Assembly: GCF_000511355.1 (NCBI RefSeq)
Contig: NC_023135.1
Location: 1,700,371-1,764,370 of the forward strand
Origin: Leisingera methylohalidivorans DSM 14336
GTDB lineage: Bacteria > Pseudomonadota > Alphaproteobacteria > Rhodobacterales > Rhodobacteraceae
Direction of reading: 5' to 3'
Length of the DNA stretch: 64,000 bases
A program made the translations under genes and the position numbers. Under the pieces are notes generated by a model, which had not been told where the DNA came from, did no database searches, and was given only the letters and a program-made list of their open reading frames with translations. The first letter of the stretch is position 1. Every line of letters starts with the position of its first letter. Shown in pieces: positions 19,208 to 29,343 of this stretch.

Positions 19208-21270
19208 GGGTTTTGCCGGCCAAGAAGCTTCCGGAGGCGGCTGACTTCAGCCCCTTCCGGCCGCCATGCTGTCCACAACCTCTGTCCCGATGCGCTGCGG
19301 GATGTCTGCAGGCCGCCCGTTGCGGTCACGGCGATGCTGCCCGTTTGCCGCATCACTGCCGGTGTCAGCAGCAAACAGTTTCCCGGCGACTGCGCCGCAA
19401 CCGTAGAAACGACAATATCACCTTCTTTACAGCGGCTTACCTGTGAAAGCTTACGTCTTCCAAGCGCATGGAGCAGCCGGAAGCCCGGTCCCTGCCAGAC
19501 CGGCAAAGCGTCTGCGTCATCCGCCCATCGCGCCGCAGCGGCGATCTGTCCTGCCGGGTCGCCGTCATTCTCAAGCCAGATTTTCGCAGTGAACCCCTGC
19601 CCCTTGGCCCGCGACAAGGCCCGGCCTTCCGGCGCCATCACGCCAATCAGCCCTCCGGAGTCAGCAATCAGGACAACGGGACGCTCTGCCGTGCTCCACA
19701 TCAGCAGCGCACATGCGGCCGGCAACAGCCCAGCCAGCCGCAGCCGCCCTTGCCAGATCACCGCAAACAGCATGCCCGCAGCAAACAGCGGCAGAACCCA
19801 GGCCCCCGGCGCGGGCACATGCGACAGCGCCCCGTCGAACCCCGAGACAACCCCGGCAACTGCCAGGATCCAATCCAGCCCCCATTGCATGACAGTCAGC
19901 CCGGCCATTTCCAGGCCAACCGGCGCCAGGCACAGCGCTAGCACCGCAGCCGGAATGACCACCGAGCCCATGACCGGCACAGACAACAGGTTCGCCAGCA
20001 GCCCGTAATGCGGCACCGTGTTGAAATGCGCCGCTGCAAAGGGGGCTGTTGCCGCCCCGGCCACCGCAGAGGAAATCACCACCGCCAGAACCGGCCGCAG
20101 CCATCGCGGCCCCAGCGGCACTTCCCTGTCCCTCAGCGCTGCAAAAACCGCAACCAGCGCTGCGGTCGCGGCAAAACTCATCTGAAAACCAGGGCTGAGC
20201 AGGCTTTCCGGCCGCCGCAGCAGAACAATCCAAGCGGCAACCGCCACCGCCCGCAGGGTAATCGCACGCCGGTTCAACAGCACGGCAGCAAACATCACCG
20301 CCACCATCACAAAGGCCCGCTCCGTTGCCACATTGCCGCCTGACAGCGCAAGATACCCGGCGCCGGCCGTCAGCGCCGCCACGGCCGCCAGCTTCTTGAC
20401 CGGCCAGCGCAGGGCCAGCGGCGGGATCAGGTTGAACAAGATCCTAATCGCCGCAAAGACAAAACCGGTCAGCAGGCCCATGTGCAAGCCGGAGATTGCC
20501 AGCAGATGCGCCAGATTGCTTTGCCGCAGCGCGGTCAGGGTCTGCTGCCCCACGCCGCTGCGGTCGCCGGTGGTGATTGCGGCTGCAAACCCGCCTGTTT
20601 CCCCTGCTATGCGGTCTTGCAGACCCTGCGCCACACCCCGGCGCAGCCGTTCCACAGCCAGGCTTTGGCCCGGCTGTTCTGCCAGCAGCACCGGAACCCT
20701 CGTGTAGCCCAGGCCGCCCAATTGCTTGAACCAGGCGTGGCGGCGGAAATCGAACCCGCCGGGCTCTGCTGGACCTTGCGGCGGCAGCAGATGCGCGGTG
20801 GTCATGACCCGCGCGCCTGGCGGCGGCACCTGTTCCAGCGCTTTCAACGAAATGCGGACACGGGCAGGCGTGTCGTCGGGCGCCACCCGGTCCAGCCGCA
20901 CCTGATCCAGGGTCAGCCGTAGGGCATCGGTCGGAGAGCGGTCAACCCCGGCAACCCGCCCCTCCACCGCCCCGTAATAGCGGAAATCCAGGACCGGTGC
21001 CGACACCAGATGCGCCCGTGCCCCCGCAAGGCAAAGCCCCGCCGCCGCCAAAGCGGGCCCCCACAGCAGAAAGGCCAGCTGCCGCCGGCCCACGGCGCCG
21101 GCAGCCATCAGCAGCGCACATAGCGCCAGGGCGGAAAACTCGGCGGCGCCAGGCTCCGACTTCAATGAAAAATAGGCCCCGATCCCGGCTCCGAGGAAAA
21201 CCGGCGTCCAGGGGAACAGATGTCCCCGCTGCGCGTGCAGCAGGTCTGCGATGGCTGCGCTCAGCCGCAT
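19201..21270 (-). CDS. comEC: ComEC/Rec2 family DNA uptake channel
   Basis: ComEC conducts single-stranded DNA across the inner membrane during transformation. The 689-residue protein starts with two hydrophobic segments and an OB-like DUF4131 region ([16 protein letters not shown]). The Competence domain follows, with many membrane helices and the motif [16 protein letters not shown]. The C-terminal part (about 540-689) is soluble. I did not see the HxHxDH motif of a metallo-beta-lactamase domain, so this looks like the shorter ComEC form. It runs toward lexA, and the stops overlap by seven bases. Confidence 0.9.
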   Translation of the reverse strand: MRLSAAIADLLHAQRGHLFPWTPVFLGAGIGAYFSLKSEPGAAEFSALALCALLMAAGAVGRRQLAFLLWGPALAAAGLCLAGARAHLVSAPVLDFRYYGAVEGRVAGVDRSPTDALRLTLDQVRLDRVAPDDTPARVRISLKALEQVPPPGARVMTTAHLLPPQGPAEPGGFDFRRHAWFKQLGGLGYTRVPVLLAEQPGQSLAVERLRRGVAQGLQDRIAGETGGFAAAITTGDRSGVGQQTLTALRQSNLAHLLAISGLHMGLLTGFVFAAIRILFNLIPPLALRWPVKKLAAVAALTAGAGYLALSGGNVATERAFVMVAVMFAAVLLNRRAITLRAVAVAAWIVLLRRPESLLSPGFQMSFAATAALVAVFAALRDREVPLGPRWLRPVLAVVISSAVAGAATAPFAAAHFNTVPHYGLLANLLSVPVMGSVVIPAAVLALCLAPVGLEMAGLTVMQWGLDWILAVAGVVSGFDGALSHVPAPGAWVLPLFAAGMLFAVIWQGRLRLAGLLPAACALLMWSTAERPVVLIADSGGLIGVMAPEGRALSRAKGQGFTAKIWLENDGDPAGQIAAAARWADDADALPVWQGPGFRLLHALGRRKLSQVSRCKEGDIVVSTVAAQSPGNCLLLTPAVMRQTGSIAVTATGGLQTSRSASGQRLWTAWRPEGAEVSRLRKLLGRQNPQ

Positions 21271-21349
21271 GCTTGCCCCCCGCCTTCTGGCCCGGTAGAC
21301 AGGCGGAAACTCTAAACCTCACTTGGTTTCCAAAAGGTAAATCCTGCTC

Positions 21350-22750
21350 ATGACCCAACCGGTTGTCACCCGTTTCGCGCCTTCTCCCACCGGCTTCCTG
21401 CACATCGGCGGCGCCCGCACTGCGCTGTTCAACTGGCTTTACGCCCGCGGCCGCGGCGGCAAGTTCCTGCTGCGCATTGAAGACACCGACCGCGAACGCT
21501 CCACGCCTGAGGCAACCAAGGCCATCCTGCAGGGCATGGAATGGCTGGGTCTGGACCACGACGGCGAGGTGATCAGCCAGTTTGAAGGCGCCAGCCGCCA
21601 CGCCGAAGTGGCCAGGCAGCTGCTGGCCGAGGGCAAGGCCTATAAATGTTTTGCCACCCAGGATGAGATCGCCGCTTTCCGCGAGCAGGCCAAGGCTGAG
21701 GGCAAATCGACCCTCTACCGCTCTCCCTGGCGCGACGCCGATCCGGCCAGCCACCCTGACGCGCCCTTTGTCATCCGCATCAAGGCGCCGCAAAGCGGTG
21801 TTACCGTTATCAAGGATGAGGTGCAGGGCGACGTCACCATCCGGAACGATCAGCTTGATGACATGATCCTGCTGCGCTCCGACGGCACGCCGGTCTACAT
21901 GCTGGCGGTGGTCGTGGACGACCACGATATGGGCGTCACCCATGTGATCCGCGGCGATGACCACCTGAACAACGCCGCCCGCCAGATGATGATCTATGAA
22001 GCGATGGGCTGGGACGTGCCGGTCTGGGCGCATATCCCGCTGATCCACGGGCCGGACGGCAAAAAGCTGAGCAAACGCCATGGCGCCTTGGGGGCACAGG
22101 AATACCAGGCGATGGGCTATCCGGCCGCTGGCATGCGCAACTATCTGGCCCGTTTGGGCTGGTCGCACGGTGATGACGAATTTTTTACAGACGATCAGGC
22201 TAAAGAGTGGTTTAATTTCGACGGTATCGGTAAAAGCCCGGCCCGGTTCGACACCAAGAAGCTGGAGAATCTCAGCGGTCAGCATATCGCCGTCAGCGAC
22301 GACGCTGCGCTGCGGCACGAAATCTGCGCCTATCTGGCGGCGGCCGGAAAAACGGCCCTGACTGACGCGCAGTCACAGGGTTTGGAGGCGGCGATGTATT
22401 GCCTGAAGGATCGAGCGCGCACCTTCCCTGAACTGCTTGAAAAAGCTCATTTTGTCCTTGTCTCACGGCCAATTGAACGGGACGCGAAAGCGGAAAAAGC
22501 GCTATCTTCAGTATCCGATGGTATACTGGGAGAATTGACGCCGCAGCTGCAAAATGCTAGCTGGGTCCGTGACGATCTGGAGGCGCTTCTGAACGCATTT
22601 GCAGAAGCCCATGATACCAAGTTCGGCAAGCTGGCAGGCCCTTTGCGGGCGGCGCTGGCGGGCCGGGCGGTAACGCCTTCGGTGTTCGACATGATGCTGA
22701 TTCTGGGCCGTGAGGAAACCCTCGCCCGGCTCAAAGACGCAACAGGCTGA
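21350..22750 (+). CDS. gltX: Glutamyl-tRNA synthetase
   Basis: This class I synthetase charges tRNA-Glu (and possibly tRNA-Gln, which would then need GatCAB). The 466-residue chain has the HIGH-type motif [18 protein letters not shown] and the KMSKS-type loop [30 protein letters not shown] is also present, and the C-terminal anticodon-binding region is complete. AAAAGG precedes the start. Alphaproteobacteria often carry two gltX copies; only one lies in this window. Confidence 0.97.
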   Translation: MTQPVVTRFAPSPTGFLHIGGARTALFNWLYARGRGGKFLLRIEDTDRERSTPEATKAILQGMEWLGLDHDGEVISQFEGASRHAEVARQLLAEGKAYKCFATQDEIAAFREQAKAEGKSTLYRSPWRDADPASHPDAPFVIRIKAPQSGVTVIKDEVQGDVTIRNDQLDDMILLRSDGTPVYMLAVVVDDHDMGVTHVIRGDDHLNNAARQMMIYEAMGWDVPVWAHIPLIHGPDGKKLSKRHGALGAQEYQAMGYPAAGMRNYLARLGWSHGDDEFFTDDQAKEWFNFDGIGKSPARFDTKKLENLSGQHIAVSDDAALRHEICAYLAAAGKTALTDAQSQGLEAAMYCLKDRARTFPELLEKAHFVLVSRPIERDAKAEKALSSVSDGILGELTPQLQNASWVRDDLEALLNAFAEAHDTKFGKLAGPLRAALAGRAVTPSVFDMMLILGREETLARLKDATG

Positions 22751-22877
22751 GACCGGTCCTTTACTCCCGGTTAAGCCTGTTTAGATACGACAACCCCTGC
22801 GCGGAACAGCGCAGGCGCTGCCCCGCATGAGGACGCCTGCACGGCCGCTCTCGTGCCCGCAACAGGAAGGGACACCA

Positions 22878-24173
22878 ATGACCGAGACACAGAAATCTGC
22901 CACGCTCAGCCTGAATGGCGAAACCTACGAGCTGCCCATTTTCTCTCCAACGGCCGGGCCCGATGTTCTCGACATCCGCAAGCTCTACGCGAAGGCAGGT
23001 GTGTTCACCTACGACCCGGGCTTTACCTCGACCGCCAGCTGCGACAGCACCATCACCTACATCGATGGCGACAAAGGCGAGCTGCTGCACCGCGGCTATC
23101 CGATCGACCAGCTGGCATCGAAGTCCCATTACCTCGAGGTCTGCTACCTGCTGCTCTACGGTGAACTGCCGACGGTGAACCAGCTGGAGGATTTCGAGAC
23201 CCGTGTGACCCGTCACACCATGGTGCATGAGCAGATGCACAACTTCTTCCGCGGCTTCCGCCGCGATGCGCACCCGATGGCGACCCTGGTTGGCGTGGTC
23301 GGCGCGATGTCGGCCTTCTACCACGACTCGCTGGACGTCACCGATCCGTGGCAGCGCGAGGTCGCGGCAGTCCGTCTGATCGCCAAACTCCCGACGATTG
23401 CCGCGATGGCCTATAAATACTCCATCGGCCAGCCGTTTGTGTATCCGAAGAACGATCTGGATTACGCGGCCAACTTCCTGCACATGTGCTTCTCGGTTCC
23501 GGCTGAGGAATACCACGTGAACCCGATCCTGAGCCGGGCAATGGACCGTATCCTCACCCTGCACGCGGATCACGAGCAGAACGCCTCCACCTCCACCGTG
23601 CGTCTGGCGTCCTCCTCGGGCGCAAACCCGTTTGCCTGTATCGCCGCCGGCATTGCCTGCCTTTGGGGTCCGGCCCACGGCGGCGCCAATCAGGCCTGCC
23701 TGGAAATGCTCAAGGAAATCGGCTCGGTCGACCGCATCCCCGAGTATATCGCACGCGCCAAGGACAAGAACGATCCGTTCCGCCTGATGGGTTTCGGCCA
23801 CCGCGTGTACAAGAACACCGACCCGCGTGCGACCGTGCTGAAGCAATCCGCGGACGAGGTCCTGGATCTGCTCGGTGTCGAAGACAACCCGCTGCTGCAA
23901 GTTGCCAAGGAGCTGGAGCAGACCGCGCTGAACGACCCCTACTTCATCGAGAAGAAACTGTTCCCGAACGTCGATTTCTACTCCGGCATCATTCTGGAGG
24001 CGATGGGCTTCCCGACCTCGATGTTCACCCCGATCTTTGCGCTGTCGCGCACCGTCGGCTGGATCTCGCAGTGGAAAGAGATGATCGCCGATCCGCAAAA
24101 CAAAATCGGCCGCCCGCGTCAGCTGTACCTGGGCGAAACCCTGCGCGACTACGTCGATATCGAAAAGCGCTGA
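22878..24173 (+). CDS. gltA: Citrate synthase
   Basis: It condenses oxaloacetate with acetyl-CoA at the entry of the TCA cycle. The 431-residue length and sequence match the hexameric, NADH-sensitive bacterial type. Active-site segments are [45 protein letters not shown] and [11 protein letters not shown] (catalytic Asp). I start at MTETQKSA, behind AAGGGA. A 7-bp hairpin (22796-22815) lies in its leader. A strong terminator follows. Confidence 0.97.
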   Translation: MTETQKSATLSLNGETYELPIFSPTAGPDVLDIRKLYAKAGVFTYDPGFTSTASCDSTITYIDGDKGELLHRGYPIDQLASKSHYLEVCYLLLYGELPTVNQLEDFETRVTRHTMVHEQMHNFFRGFRRDAHPMATLVGVVGAMSAFYHDSLDVTDPWQREVAAVRLIAKLPTIAAMAYKYSIGQPFVYPKNDLDYAANFLHMCFSVPAEEYHVNPILSRAMDRILTLHADHEQNASTSTVRLASSSGANPFACIAAGIACLWGPAHGGANQACLEMLKEIGSVDRIPEYIARAKDKNDPFRLMGFGHRVYKNTDPRATVLKQSADEVLDLLGVEDNPLLQVAKELEQTALNDPYFIEKKLFPNVDFYSGIILEAMGFPTSMFTPIFALSRTVGWISQWKEMIADPQNKIGRPRQLYLGETLRDYVDIEKR

Positions 24174-24196
24174 TTGCCAGTCGCACTGAATGTCCG

Positions 24197-24226
24197 AACG
24201 CCCCGCATCCCGCGGGGCGTTTTTTT
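24197..24226 (+). terminator. Intrinsic terminator after gltA
   Basis: AACGCCCCGC and GCGGGGCGTT form a 10-bp stem with a 5-base loop, followed by a run of T. Confidence 0.92.
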
Positions 24227-24475
24227 CCGGTGCCATGACCCGCATCGCCTGGCTGCCAATTTCCGGCAATCTTTGCTGAGCGGAATTGAAGCTGAACCGG
24301 CCAACAATCCTTCAGTATTTCGGGCATCGTTCGCGCCCGCCGCTCAACGCAAGGTAAAATTTGACTAAATTCAATCAGCTAATTAGTTAATCCCCATTAC
24401 TGCCGCCTGCTGGCAGAGACGCCCTGCAGGAAATTTCTTGTTCGGGCATTTTCCAAAAAAAACGGGATTCACGGA

Positions 24476-25336
24476 ATGGAACTATTGGTACTGCTGGGTC
24501 TGACCATGGCTGTTGGAACCTTTGCCATACTCGACGATGATGACGGGAGCGAAAGCCACGAGACATCATCGCAAGAACCGCAGGATAGTGGAAACGGCGC
24601 GGCAAGGACTGACGCTGATGACGACATCATCGGCAGCCATCATGATGACAGCATTTTTGCCCGCGGCGGAGACGATGTGGTCGAGGGCCGCGGCGGCGAT
24701 GACAGGCTTTTCGGTCAGGATGGCAACGACTTTATCACCGGCGGGGCCGGTGACGACTGGATGCGCGGCGGTGATGGCAATGACGCGATCCTCGACCACG
24801 AAGGGGCCGACACGGTTTTCGGAGATCTTGGCGACGATACCATCGTTGCCACCAGCGCCATGGATGGCGAGGAGATTGCCGCCTTTGCGAGAGGCGTGGC
24901 AAATGGCTCGATCACCGAACTGGACGGTTTTGACGCATTGCTGACACCGGACACCGATACTGACGACGATGCCGACAGCATCCAGGCAGGCCTTGGCAAT
25001 GACGTCGTTCTGGCTGGCAGCGGCGACACTGTGTCGCTTGGCGAAGGGGAAGACACGCTGGGGATCGGGGACTGGATCGAGGCGGGCGATGATCCGGTTA
25101 TTTTCACCGACTTCAGCAAGCTTGAAGACATCATCGTCTATTCCCACGACGGCGGAGGCGGGGAGCCGGAACTGACGCTGGAGGAAACCCAGGACCAATT
25201 CGGCGACCCGGATGACGCCCTGCTGTATGCCAATGGCGTGCTGGTGGCGCGGATCGAGGGCGCGGGCGGGTTGATGACGCTGGATGATGTCAGCATCGTG
25301 GACCGGACGCAGAACGACCCGGTCCTCGGCCTCTGA
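24476..25336 (+). CDS. Membrane-anchored RTX (hemolysin-type calcium-binding) repeat protein
   Basis: This 286-residue acidic protein has an N-terminal hydrophobic segment (about 2-19, LLVLLGLTMAVGTFAI) followed directly by DDDDGS and a short linker. RTX nonapeptides occupy about 47-115 (GGDDVVEGRGGDDRLFGQDGND and similar), and further GxGND units lie around 160-200. The C-terminal domain has the shape xDALLYxNGVLVARIEGAGG, shared with the RTX protein at 41883-43052. RTX repeats bind calcium and fold outside the cell. There is no T1SS gene nearby, and the N-terminal segment suggests Sec export or anchoring instead. Function unknown. GGGATTCACGGA precedes the start. Confidence 0.82.
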   Translation: MELLVLLGLTMAVGTFAILDDDDGSESHETSSQEPQDSGNGAARTDADDDIIGSHHDDSIFARGGDDVVEGRGGDDRLFGQDGNDFITGGAGDDWMRGGDGNDAILDHEGADTVFGDLGDDTIVATSAMDGEEIAAFARGVANGSITELDGFDALLTPDTDTDDDADSIQAGLGNDVVLAGSGDTVSLGEGEDTLGIGDWIEAGDDPVIFTDFSKLEDIIVYSHDGGGGEPELTLEETQDQFGDPDDALLYANGVLVARIEGAGGLMTLDDVSIVDRTQNDPVLGL

Positions 25337-25366
25337 ACAGCTTTCCCGTTAGCCGGCTGCGCGGCT

Positions 25367-26143
25367 TCAGCGCCCTTCGAATTCCGCGGGGCGCTTTTCC
25401 ATAAACGCCGTCACGCCCTCCAGAAAATCCCGGGTCTTGCCGCATTGGCCCTGCAGATGCGCCTCTTCGGACAGCTGCTCGGCCAAACTGCGGCCAAAGC
25501 TTTCGCGCAGGGCGGATTTGGTGGCGGCAAAGGCTTTGCTGGGGCCGCTGGCCAGAAACGCCGCCCGGGCGCGCCAATGGGCGTCGAACTCCGCATCCGG
25601 CACCGCTTCCCAGATCATGCCCCAGTCGCTGGCCTGCCGGGCGCTGACGCGGTCGGCAAACAGCGCTGCCCCCATTGATTTCGCCAGGCCGATCTGGCGC
25701 GGCAGGAACCAGGTGCCGCCGGCGTCGGGGATCAGGCCGATCTTGCTGAAGGCCTGCATGAAAAACGCGCTTTCGGTAGCGATCACCACATCGGCGGCCA
25801 GCGCCAGATTGGCCCCTGCCCCGGCAGCGGCACCGTTGACCGCCGCCACGACCGGCACCGGGCAGTCATAAATCGCCTGCAGCATCGGCAGGTATTCGTC
25901 GCGCAGCGTGCGCTCCAGATCCAGCTTGCCGCTGCTGCCCGCATCGCTCAGGTCCTGGCCCGAGCAAAAGGCATCGCCCGCCCCTGTCAGCACCACGGCC
26001 CGCGCTTCACCTGCCGCCATCCGCATCGCATGGGTGATCTCGGACCGCATCCGGCTGTTCAGCGCATTCTTGCGCGCTTCGCGGTTCAGGGTGACAACCG
26101 CCAGCCCGTCCTGCTGGGAAAACAGGATTTCCTTATAGTCCAT
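25367..26143 (-). CDS. Enoyl-CoA hydratase/isomerase family protein, PaaG-like
   Basis: This 258-residue crotonase-fold enzyme has an oxyanion-hole segment CSGQDLSDAGS and the second glycine-rich segment NGAAAGAGANLALAADVVIA. ESAFFMQAFSKIGLIPDAGGTWFLPR follows. The Asp in IPDAGG is the catalytic acid of PaaG-type isomerases (ring 1,2-epoxyphenylacetyl-CoA isomerase). Many paralogues act in other CoA pathways, and no other paa gene is nearby, so the substrate is open. It is the last gene of the minus-strand ccm run. Confidence 0.85.
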   Translation of the reverse strand: MDYKEILFSQQDGLAVVTLNREARKNALNSRMRSEITHAMRMAAGEARAVVLTGAGDAFCSGQDLSDAGSSGKLDLERTLRDEYLPMLQAIYDCPVPVVAAVNGAAAGAGANLALAADVVIATESAFFMQAFSKIGLIPDAGGTWFLPRQIGLAKSMGAALFADRVSARQASDWGMIWEAVPDAEFDAHWRARAAFLASGPSKAFAATKSALRESFGRSLAEQLSEEAHLQGQCGKTRDFLEGVTAFMEKRPAEFEGR

Positions 26144-26248
26144 CGAAGTGCCTCGCCTCGCTTGCGTTCAGGGGCCAAAGACGGTTCCGCCTGGCCGTTT
26201 GCCGGTATGGTGACGGAAAGCCGGGCTGCCGGAAAGCCGGACCCGGCG

Positions 26249-26728
26249 TCAATCCTCGAGGATTTTCCGCAGCCGCTCCTGCTCCTCGGCGCTCAGCCCC
26301 TGCTCGGCGGCTTTGGGCGCGCGGGCGCGTCCCCGCACATAGAAGACGGCGATCACAAGGGCGGCCAGCAGCATCAGCGGCCCCGCAGCCCACAGCAGCC
26401 AATTGGCGCCGCTGGCGGTGGGCCTCAGCAGCACATATTCGCCATAGCGATCCACGATAAAGGCCATGGCGTCGCGGTCGCTGTCACCAGCCGCCAGCCG
26501 CTCGCGCAGCAAAAGGCGCAGGTCGCGGGCCAGTTCGGCATTGGATTCGTCAATGCTCTCATTGCGGCAGACGAGGCAGCGCAGGTCCTTGGACAAGTCC
26601 CGCGCGCGGGCTTCCAGCATGGGATCGGCCAGAACCTCATCCGGTTCCACTGCTGATACCGGCGCAGGCGCAAGCACAGAGACAGCCAGCAGCGCCGCCA
26701 GGGCCAGGATCAGAATTCGCAAATTCAT
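26249..26728 (-). CDS. ccmH: Cytochrome c biogenesis protein CcmH (Ccl2-like)
   Basis: CcmH reduces apocytochrome c thiols before haem ligation. The 159-residue protein has a signal peptide (MNLRILILALAALLAVSVLAPAPVSA) and the redox motif LRCLVCRNESI. SNAELARDLRLLLRERL follows, then a C-terminal membrane helix (WLLWAAGPLMLLAALVIAVFYV). The start overlaps the ccmF stop by four bases (ATGA), so the pair is translationally coupled. Confidence 0.95.
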   Translation of the reverse strand: MNLRILILALAALLAVSVLAPAPVSAVEPDEVLADPMLEARARDLSKDLRCLVCRNESIDESNAELARDLRLLLRERLAAGDSDRDAMAFIVDRYGEYVLLRPTASGANWLLWAAGPLMLLAALVIAVFYVRGRARAPKAAEQGLSAEEQERLRKILED

Positions 26729-28689
26729 TCTGCGGGCACTCCTGCAGATGGCGATTTGCGCGCACCGGCGGCAACACGGAAGCGCCGGTCGCTGAGGCTC
26801 AGCAGCCCGCCAAGCGCCATCAGGATCGAGCCGCCCCAGATCCAGTTGGCCAAAGGCTTGATGTAGGTGCGCATGGTCCAGCTGCCATCGGCCTGCTGGT
26901 CGCCCAGCACCACATAAAGGTCGCGTGCGACACGGTAATCAATCGCGGCCTCGGTGGTCGGCATCCGCGCCACGGGATAGTCGCGTTTTTCCGGGAACAA
27001 CAGCGCCTCGGGCCGCCCGTTGCGCGTGACCTCCACCCGGCCCTTGCTGGAAAAATAGTTCGGTCCCTGCTCGCGGCTGACGTCCTTCAGCACCAGCGTG
27101 AAGGCGCCGACATCAAAAGGTTCTCCGATCCGGGCAACACGGATATCCTCCTGCTCCCAGGCAGTCAGGCCCGCGATGGCAAAGATGGTGATGCCCAAAC
27201 CGCCATGGGCCACGGCCTTGCCCCAATCGGCCCGCGGCAGCCGCAGCATCCGCTGCAGGCGGCCCGATTTGCCGCTGCGCAGCCACAGATCGGCCAGCGC
27301 CCCGAACACCATCCAGGAGCCCAGGAACAAGCCAACCGGCCCCAGCGCGGACTTGCCGGTCTGCAGCGCCCAGGCCAGCACACCCAGCGATACCGCCAGC
27401 ACAAAGACATAGCGCAGCTGCCAGGCTGTGCGCCCGATCCGCCCGCGTTTCCACGGCAGCATGGCGCCAATCGGCATGATCAGCCCCAGCACCACCATGA
27501 AGGGGGTGAAGGCCGAATTGAAGAATGGCGGGCCGACGCTTAGCTTGCGGGCAAAGACCATCTCCGCGACAATCGGCCAGACGGTGCCGAAGAAAACCAC
27601 AAAGCAGCTGACCGCCAGCAGGATATTATTGGCCACCAGCGCGCTTTCGCGGCTGACCACGCCAAACACGCCCTTGGCCTCCATCGCCTGGGCGCGGGCC
27701 GCAAACAGCGTCAGCGCGCCGCCGGTGAAAACGGCCAGGATAAACAGAATAAAGACGCCCCGTTCCGGGTCATTGGCAAAGGCATGCACGCTGGTGATGA
27801 TCCCGGACCGCACGATGAAGGTGCCGATCAGCGAGAAGCCAAAGGCCAGGATCGCCAGCAGGATGGTCCAGCTTTTCAGCGCTTCGCGTTTCTCGACCAC
27901 GATGGCGGAATGCAGCAGCGCAGCGGCCAGCAGCCAGGGCATGAAGGAGGCGTTTTCAACCGGGTCCCAAAACCAGAACCCGCCCCAGCCCAGCTCGTAA
28001 TAGGCCCACCAGGAGCCCAGCCCGATACCGATGGTCAGAAAGATCCAGGCTGCCAGCGTCCAGGGCCGCACCCAGCGGCCCCAGGCGGCATCGACGCGGC
28101 CTTCGATCAGGGCGGCGACGGCAAAGGAGAATGTCATGCTCAGCCCGACATAGCCAAGGTAAAGGAACGGCGGATGGAAGGCGAGACCCGGGTCCTGCAG
28201 CAGCGGGTTCAGATCCTGGCCGTCGAACGGCGGTACAGTCAAACGCAGGAACGGGTTCGACGTGAACAGGATAAAGGCATAAAACGCCACGCCAATCGCC
28301 GCCTGCACCGCCAGCACACGGGCCTTCAATGTCGGCGGCAGACCGCCGCCAAAGACCGAGGCCATCGCGCCGAACAGAGCGACAATCAGCACCCACAGCA
28401 GCATCGAGCCCTCGTGGTTGCCCCAGGTTCCGGAGATCTTATAGAGCATCGGCTTGGCCGAATGGCTGTTCAGCGTCACCAGCTTCAGCGAGAAATCCGA
28501 CGTGATGAAGGCCCAGGTCAGCGCCCCGAAGGCAAAGGCGGTGAACAGGAACTGCGCCTGCGCCGCCGGTTCCGCCACGGCCATCCAGCCGGGCCAGCGT
28601 TTATGGGCGCCGATCAAGGGGATGACAGCCTGCACGATCGCAATCATGAAGGCGAGGATAAGGGCGAAGTGGCCAAGCTCTGTAATCAT
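26725..28689 (-). CDS. ccmF: Haem lyase CcmF (Ccl1-like)
   Basis: CcmF joins haem from holo-CcmE to apocytochrome c at the periplasmic face of the inner membrane. The 654-residue protein has about 14-15 membrane helices and the tryptophan-rich WWD motif GSWWAYYELGWGGFWFWDPVENASFMPW. Conserved WGNHEGS and HPPFLYLGY segments are present. I start at MITELGHFAL, preceded by AGGAAA; the upstream Arg-rich extension is not family sequence. It lies 78 bases after the holin and overlaps ccmH. Confidence 0.96.
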   Translation of the reverse strand: MITELGHFALILAFMIAIVQAVIPLIGAHKRWPGWMAVAEPAAQAQFLFTAFAFGALTWAFITSDFSLKLVTLNSHSAKPMLYKISGTWGNHEGSMLLWVLIVALFGAMASVFGGGLPPTLKARVLAVQAAIGVAFYAFILFTSNPFLRLTVPPFDGQDLNPLLQDPGLAFHPPFLYLGYVGLSMTFSFAVAALIEGRVDAAWGRWVRPWTLAAWIFLTIGIGLGSWWAYYELGWGGFWFWDPVENASFMPWLLAAALLHSAIVVEKREALKSWTILLAILAFGFSLIGTFIVRSGIITSVHAFANDPERGVFILFILAVFTGGALTLFAARAQAMEAKGVFGVVSRESALVANNILLAVSCFVVFFGTVWPIVAEMVFARKLSVGPPFFNSAFTPFMVVLGLIMPIGAMLPWKRGRIGRTAWQLRYVFVLAVSLGVLAWALQTGKSALGPVGLFLGSWMVFGALADLWLRSGKSGRLQRMLRLPRADWGKAVAHGGLGITIFAIAGLTAWEQEDIRVARIGEPFDVGAFTLVLKDVSREQGPNYFSSKGRVEVTRNGRPEALLFPEKRDYPVARMPTTEAAIDYRVARDLYVVLGDQQADGSWTMRTYIKPLANWIWGGSILMALGGLLSLSDRRFRVAAGARKSPSAGVPAE

Positions 28690-28767
28690 GTGTTTTCCTA
28701 TACGCCTGTCCGCCGGGCGGGCCAATGGCATTCGCCGCGCCATGCCGCCGCAGCGGGTAAATTGTGA

Positions 28768-29343
28768 TCAGCCGCGGCGGGCTTTCCAGGCTTCCAGCGC
28801 CGGATTTGCGTCCGCAGCCGTGGCCTGAAGCCGGGCCGCGGCGTCAGTGCCGGTGGCGGCCGCTGCAGGGGAGTCTGCCCGCAGCCTGTCCAGCGCGGCG
28901 ATGTTCTCGACGGCCTGCGGCACCCGGGCCATGCTGGCGGCCAGCCCGTGCTGAAATTCCTGTGCCTTCACCTGATGCCGCGCTCCGAAATAAAAGGAGA
29001 CGATGACTCCCAGCAGCCACCACATCGGTTCCGGCACCAGCGCCAGCCCCTGCATCCGGGCGGCAAACCATACCGGGTCGCTCAGCGCTGACACCATCAG
29101 CGCCAGCGTTCCCAGTGCCAGCATCGGACGCGGCAGCCGGTTCAGCCCGTCCATGAACCGGTCGAACCAGCCTTTCGCGGGCCGCTGAAATTCGCTGCCG
29201 AACTGGCCAAGCGCTGCAATCCGCACCTCATGCGCGCGGACGGCACCGGTTTCGGCGTTTTCGCGAAAGACTTCGGCAGTTTCCCGCAGGACATTGCGCT
29301 GGCTGCCGAACACAAATCCCAGAATGTCAGCGATCAGCCCCAT
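28768..29343 (-). CDS. Holin of the 3-TM gene-transfer-agent release type
   Basis: This 191-residue protein resembles the family of three-helix holins named for gene-transfer-agent release. It has an N-terminal amphipathic region (MGLIADILGFVFGSQRN), then RENAETGAVRAHE. Hydrophobic segments LALGTLALMVSALSDPVWFA and MWWLLGVIVSFYFGARHQ follow, with an Ala-rich soluble tail. The start overlaps the muramidase stop by ten bases, so the lysis pair is co-translated. No phage structural genes are near. The start is fixed by the overlap; earlier in-frame codons belong to the muramidase reading region. Confidence 0.85.
   Translation of the reverse strand: MGLIADILGFVFGSQRNVLRETAEVFRENAETGAVRAHEVRIAALGQFGSEFQRPAKGWFDRFMDGLNRLPRPMLALGTLALMVSALSDPVWFAARMQGLALVPEPMWWLLGVIVSFYFGARHQVKAQEFQHGLAASMARVPQAVENIAALDRLRADSPAAAATGTDAAARLQATAADANPALEAWKARRG

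Noticed and set aside
24476..25336. RTX protein as a secreted toxin
   Set aside because: No lipase, protease or pore-forming domain and no exporter nearby; only calcium repeats and a small C-terminal domain are visible.
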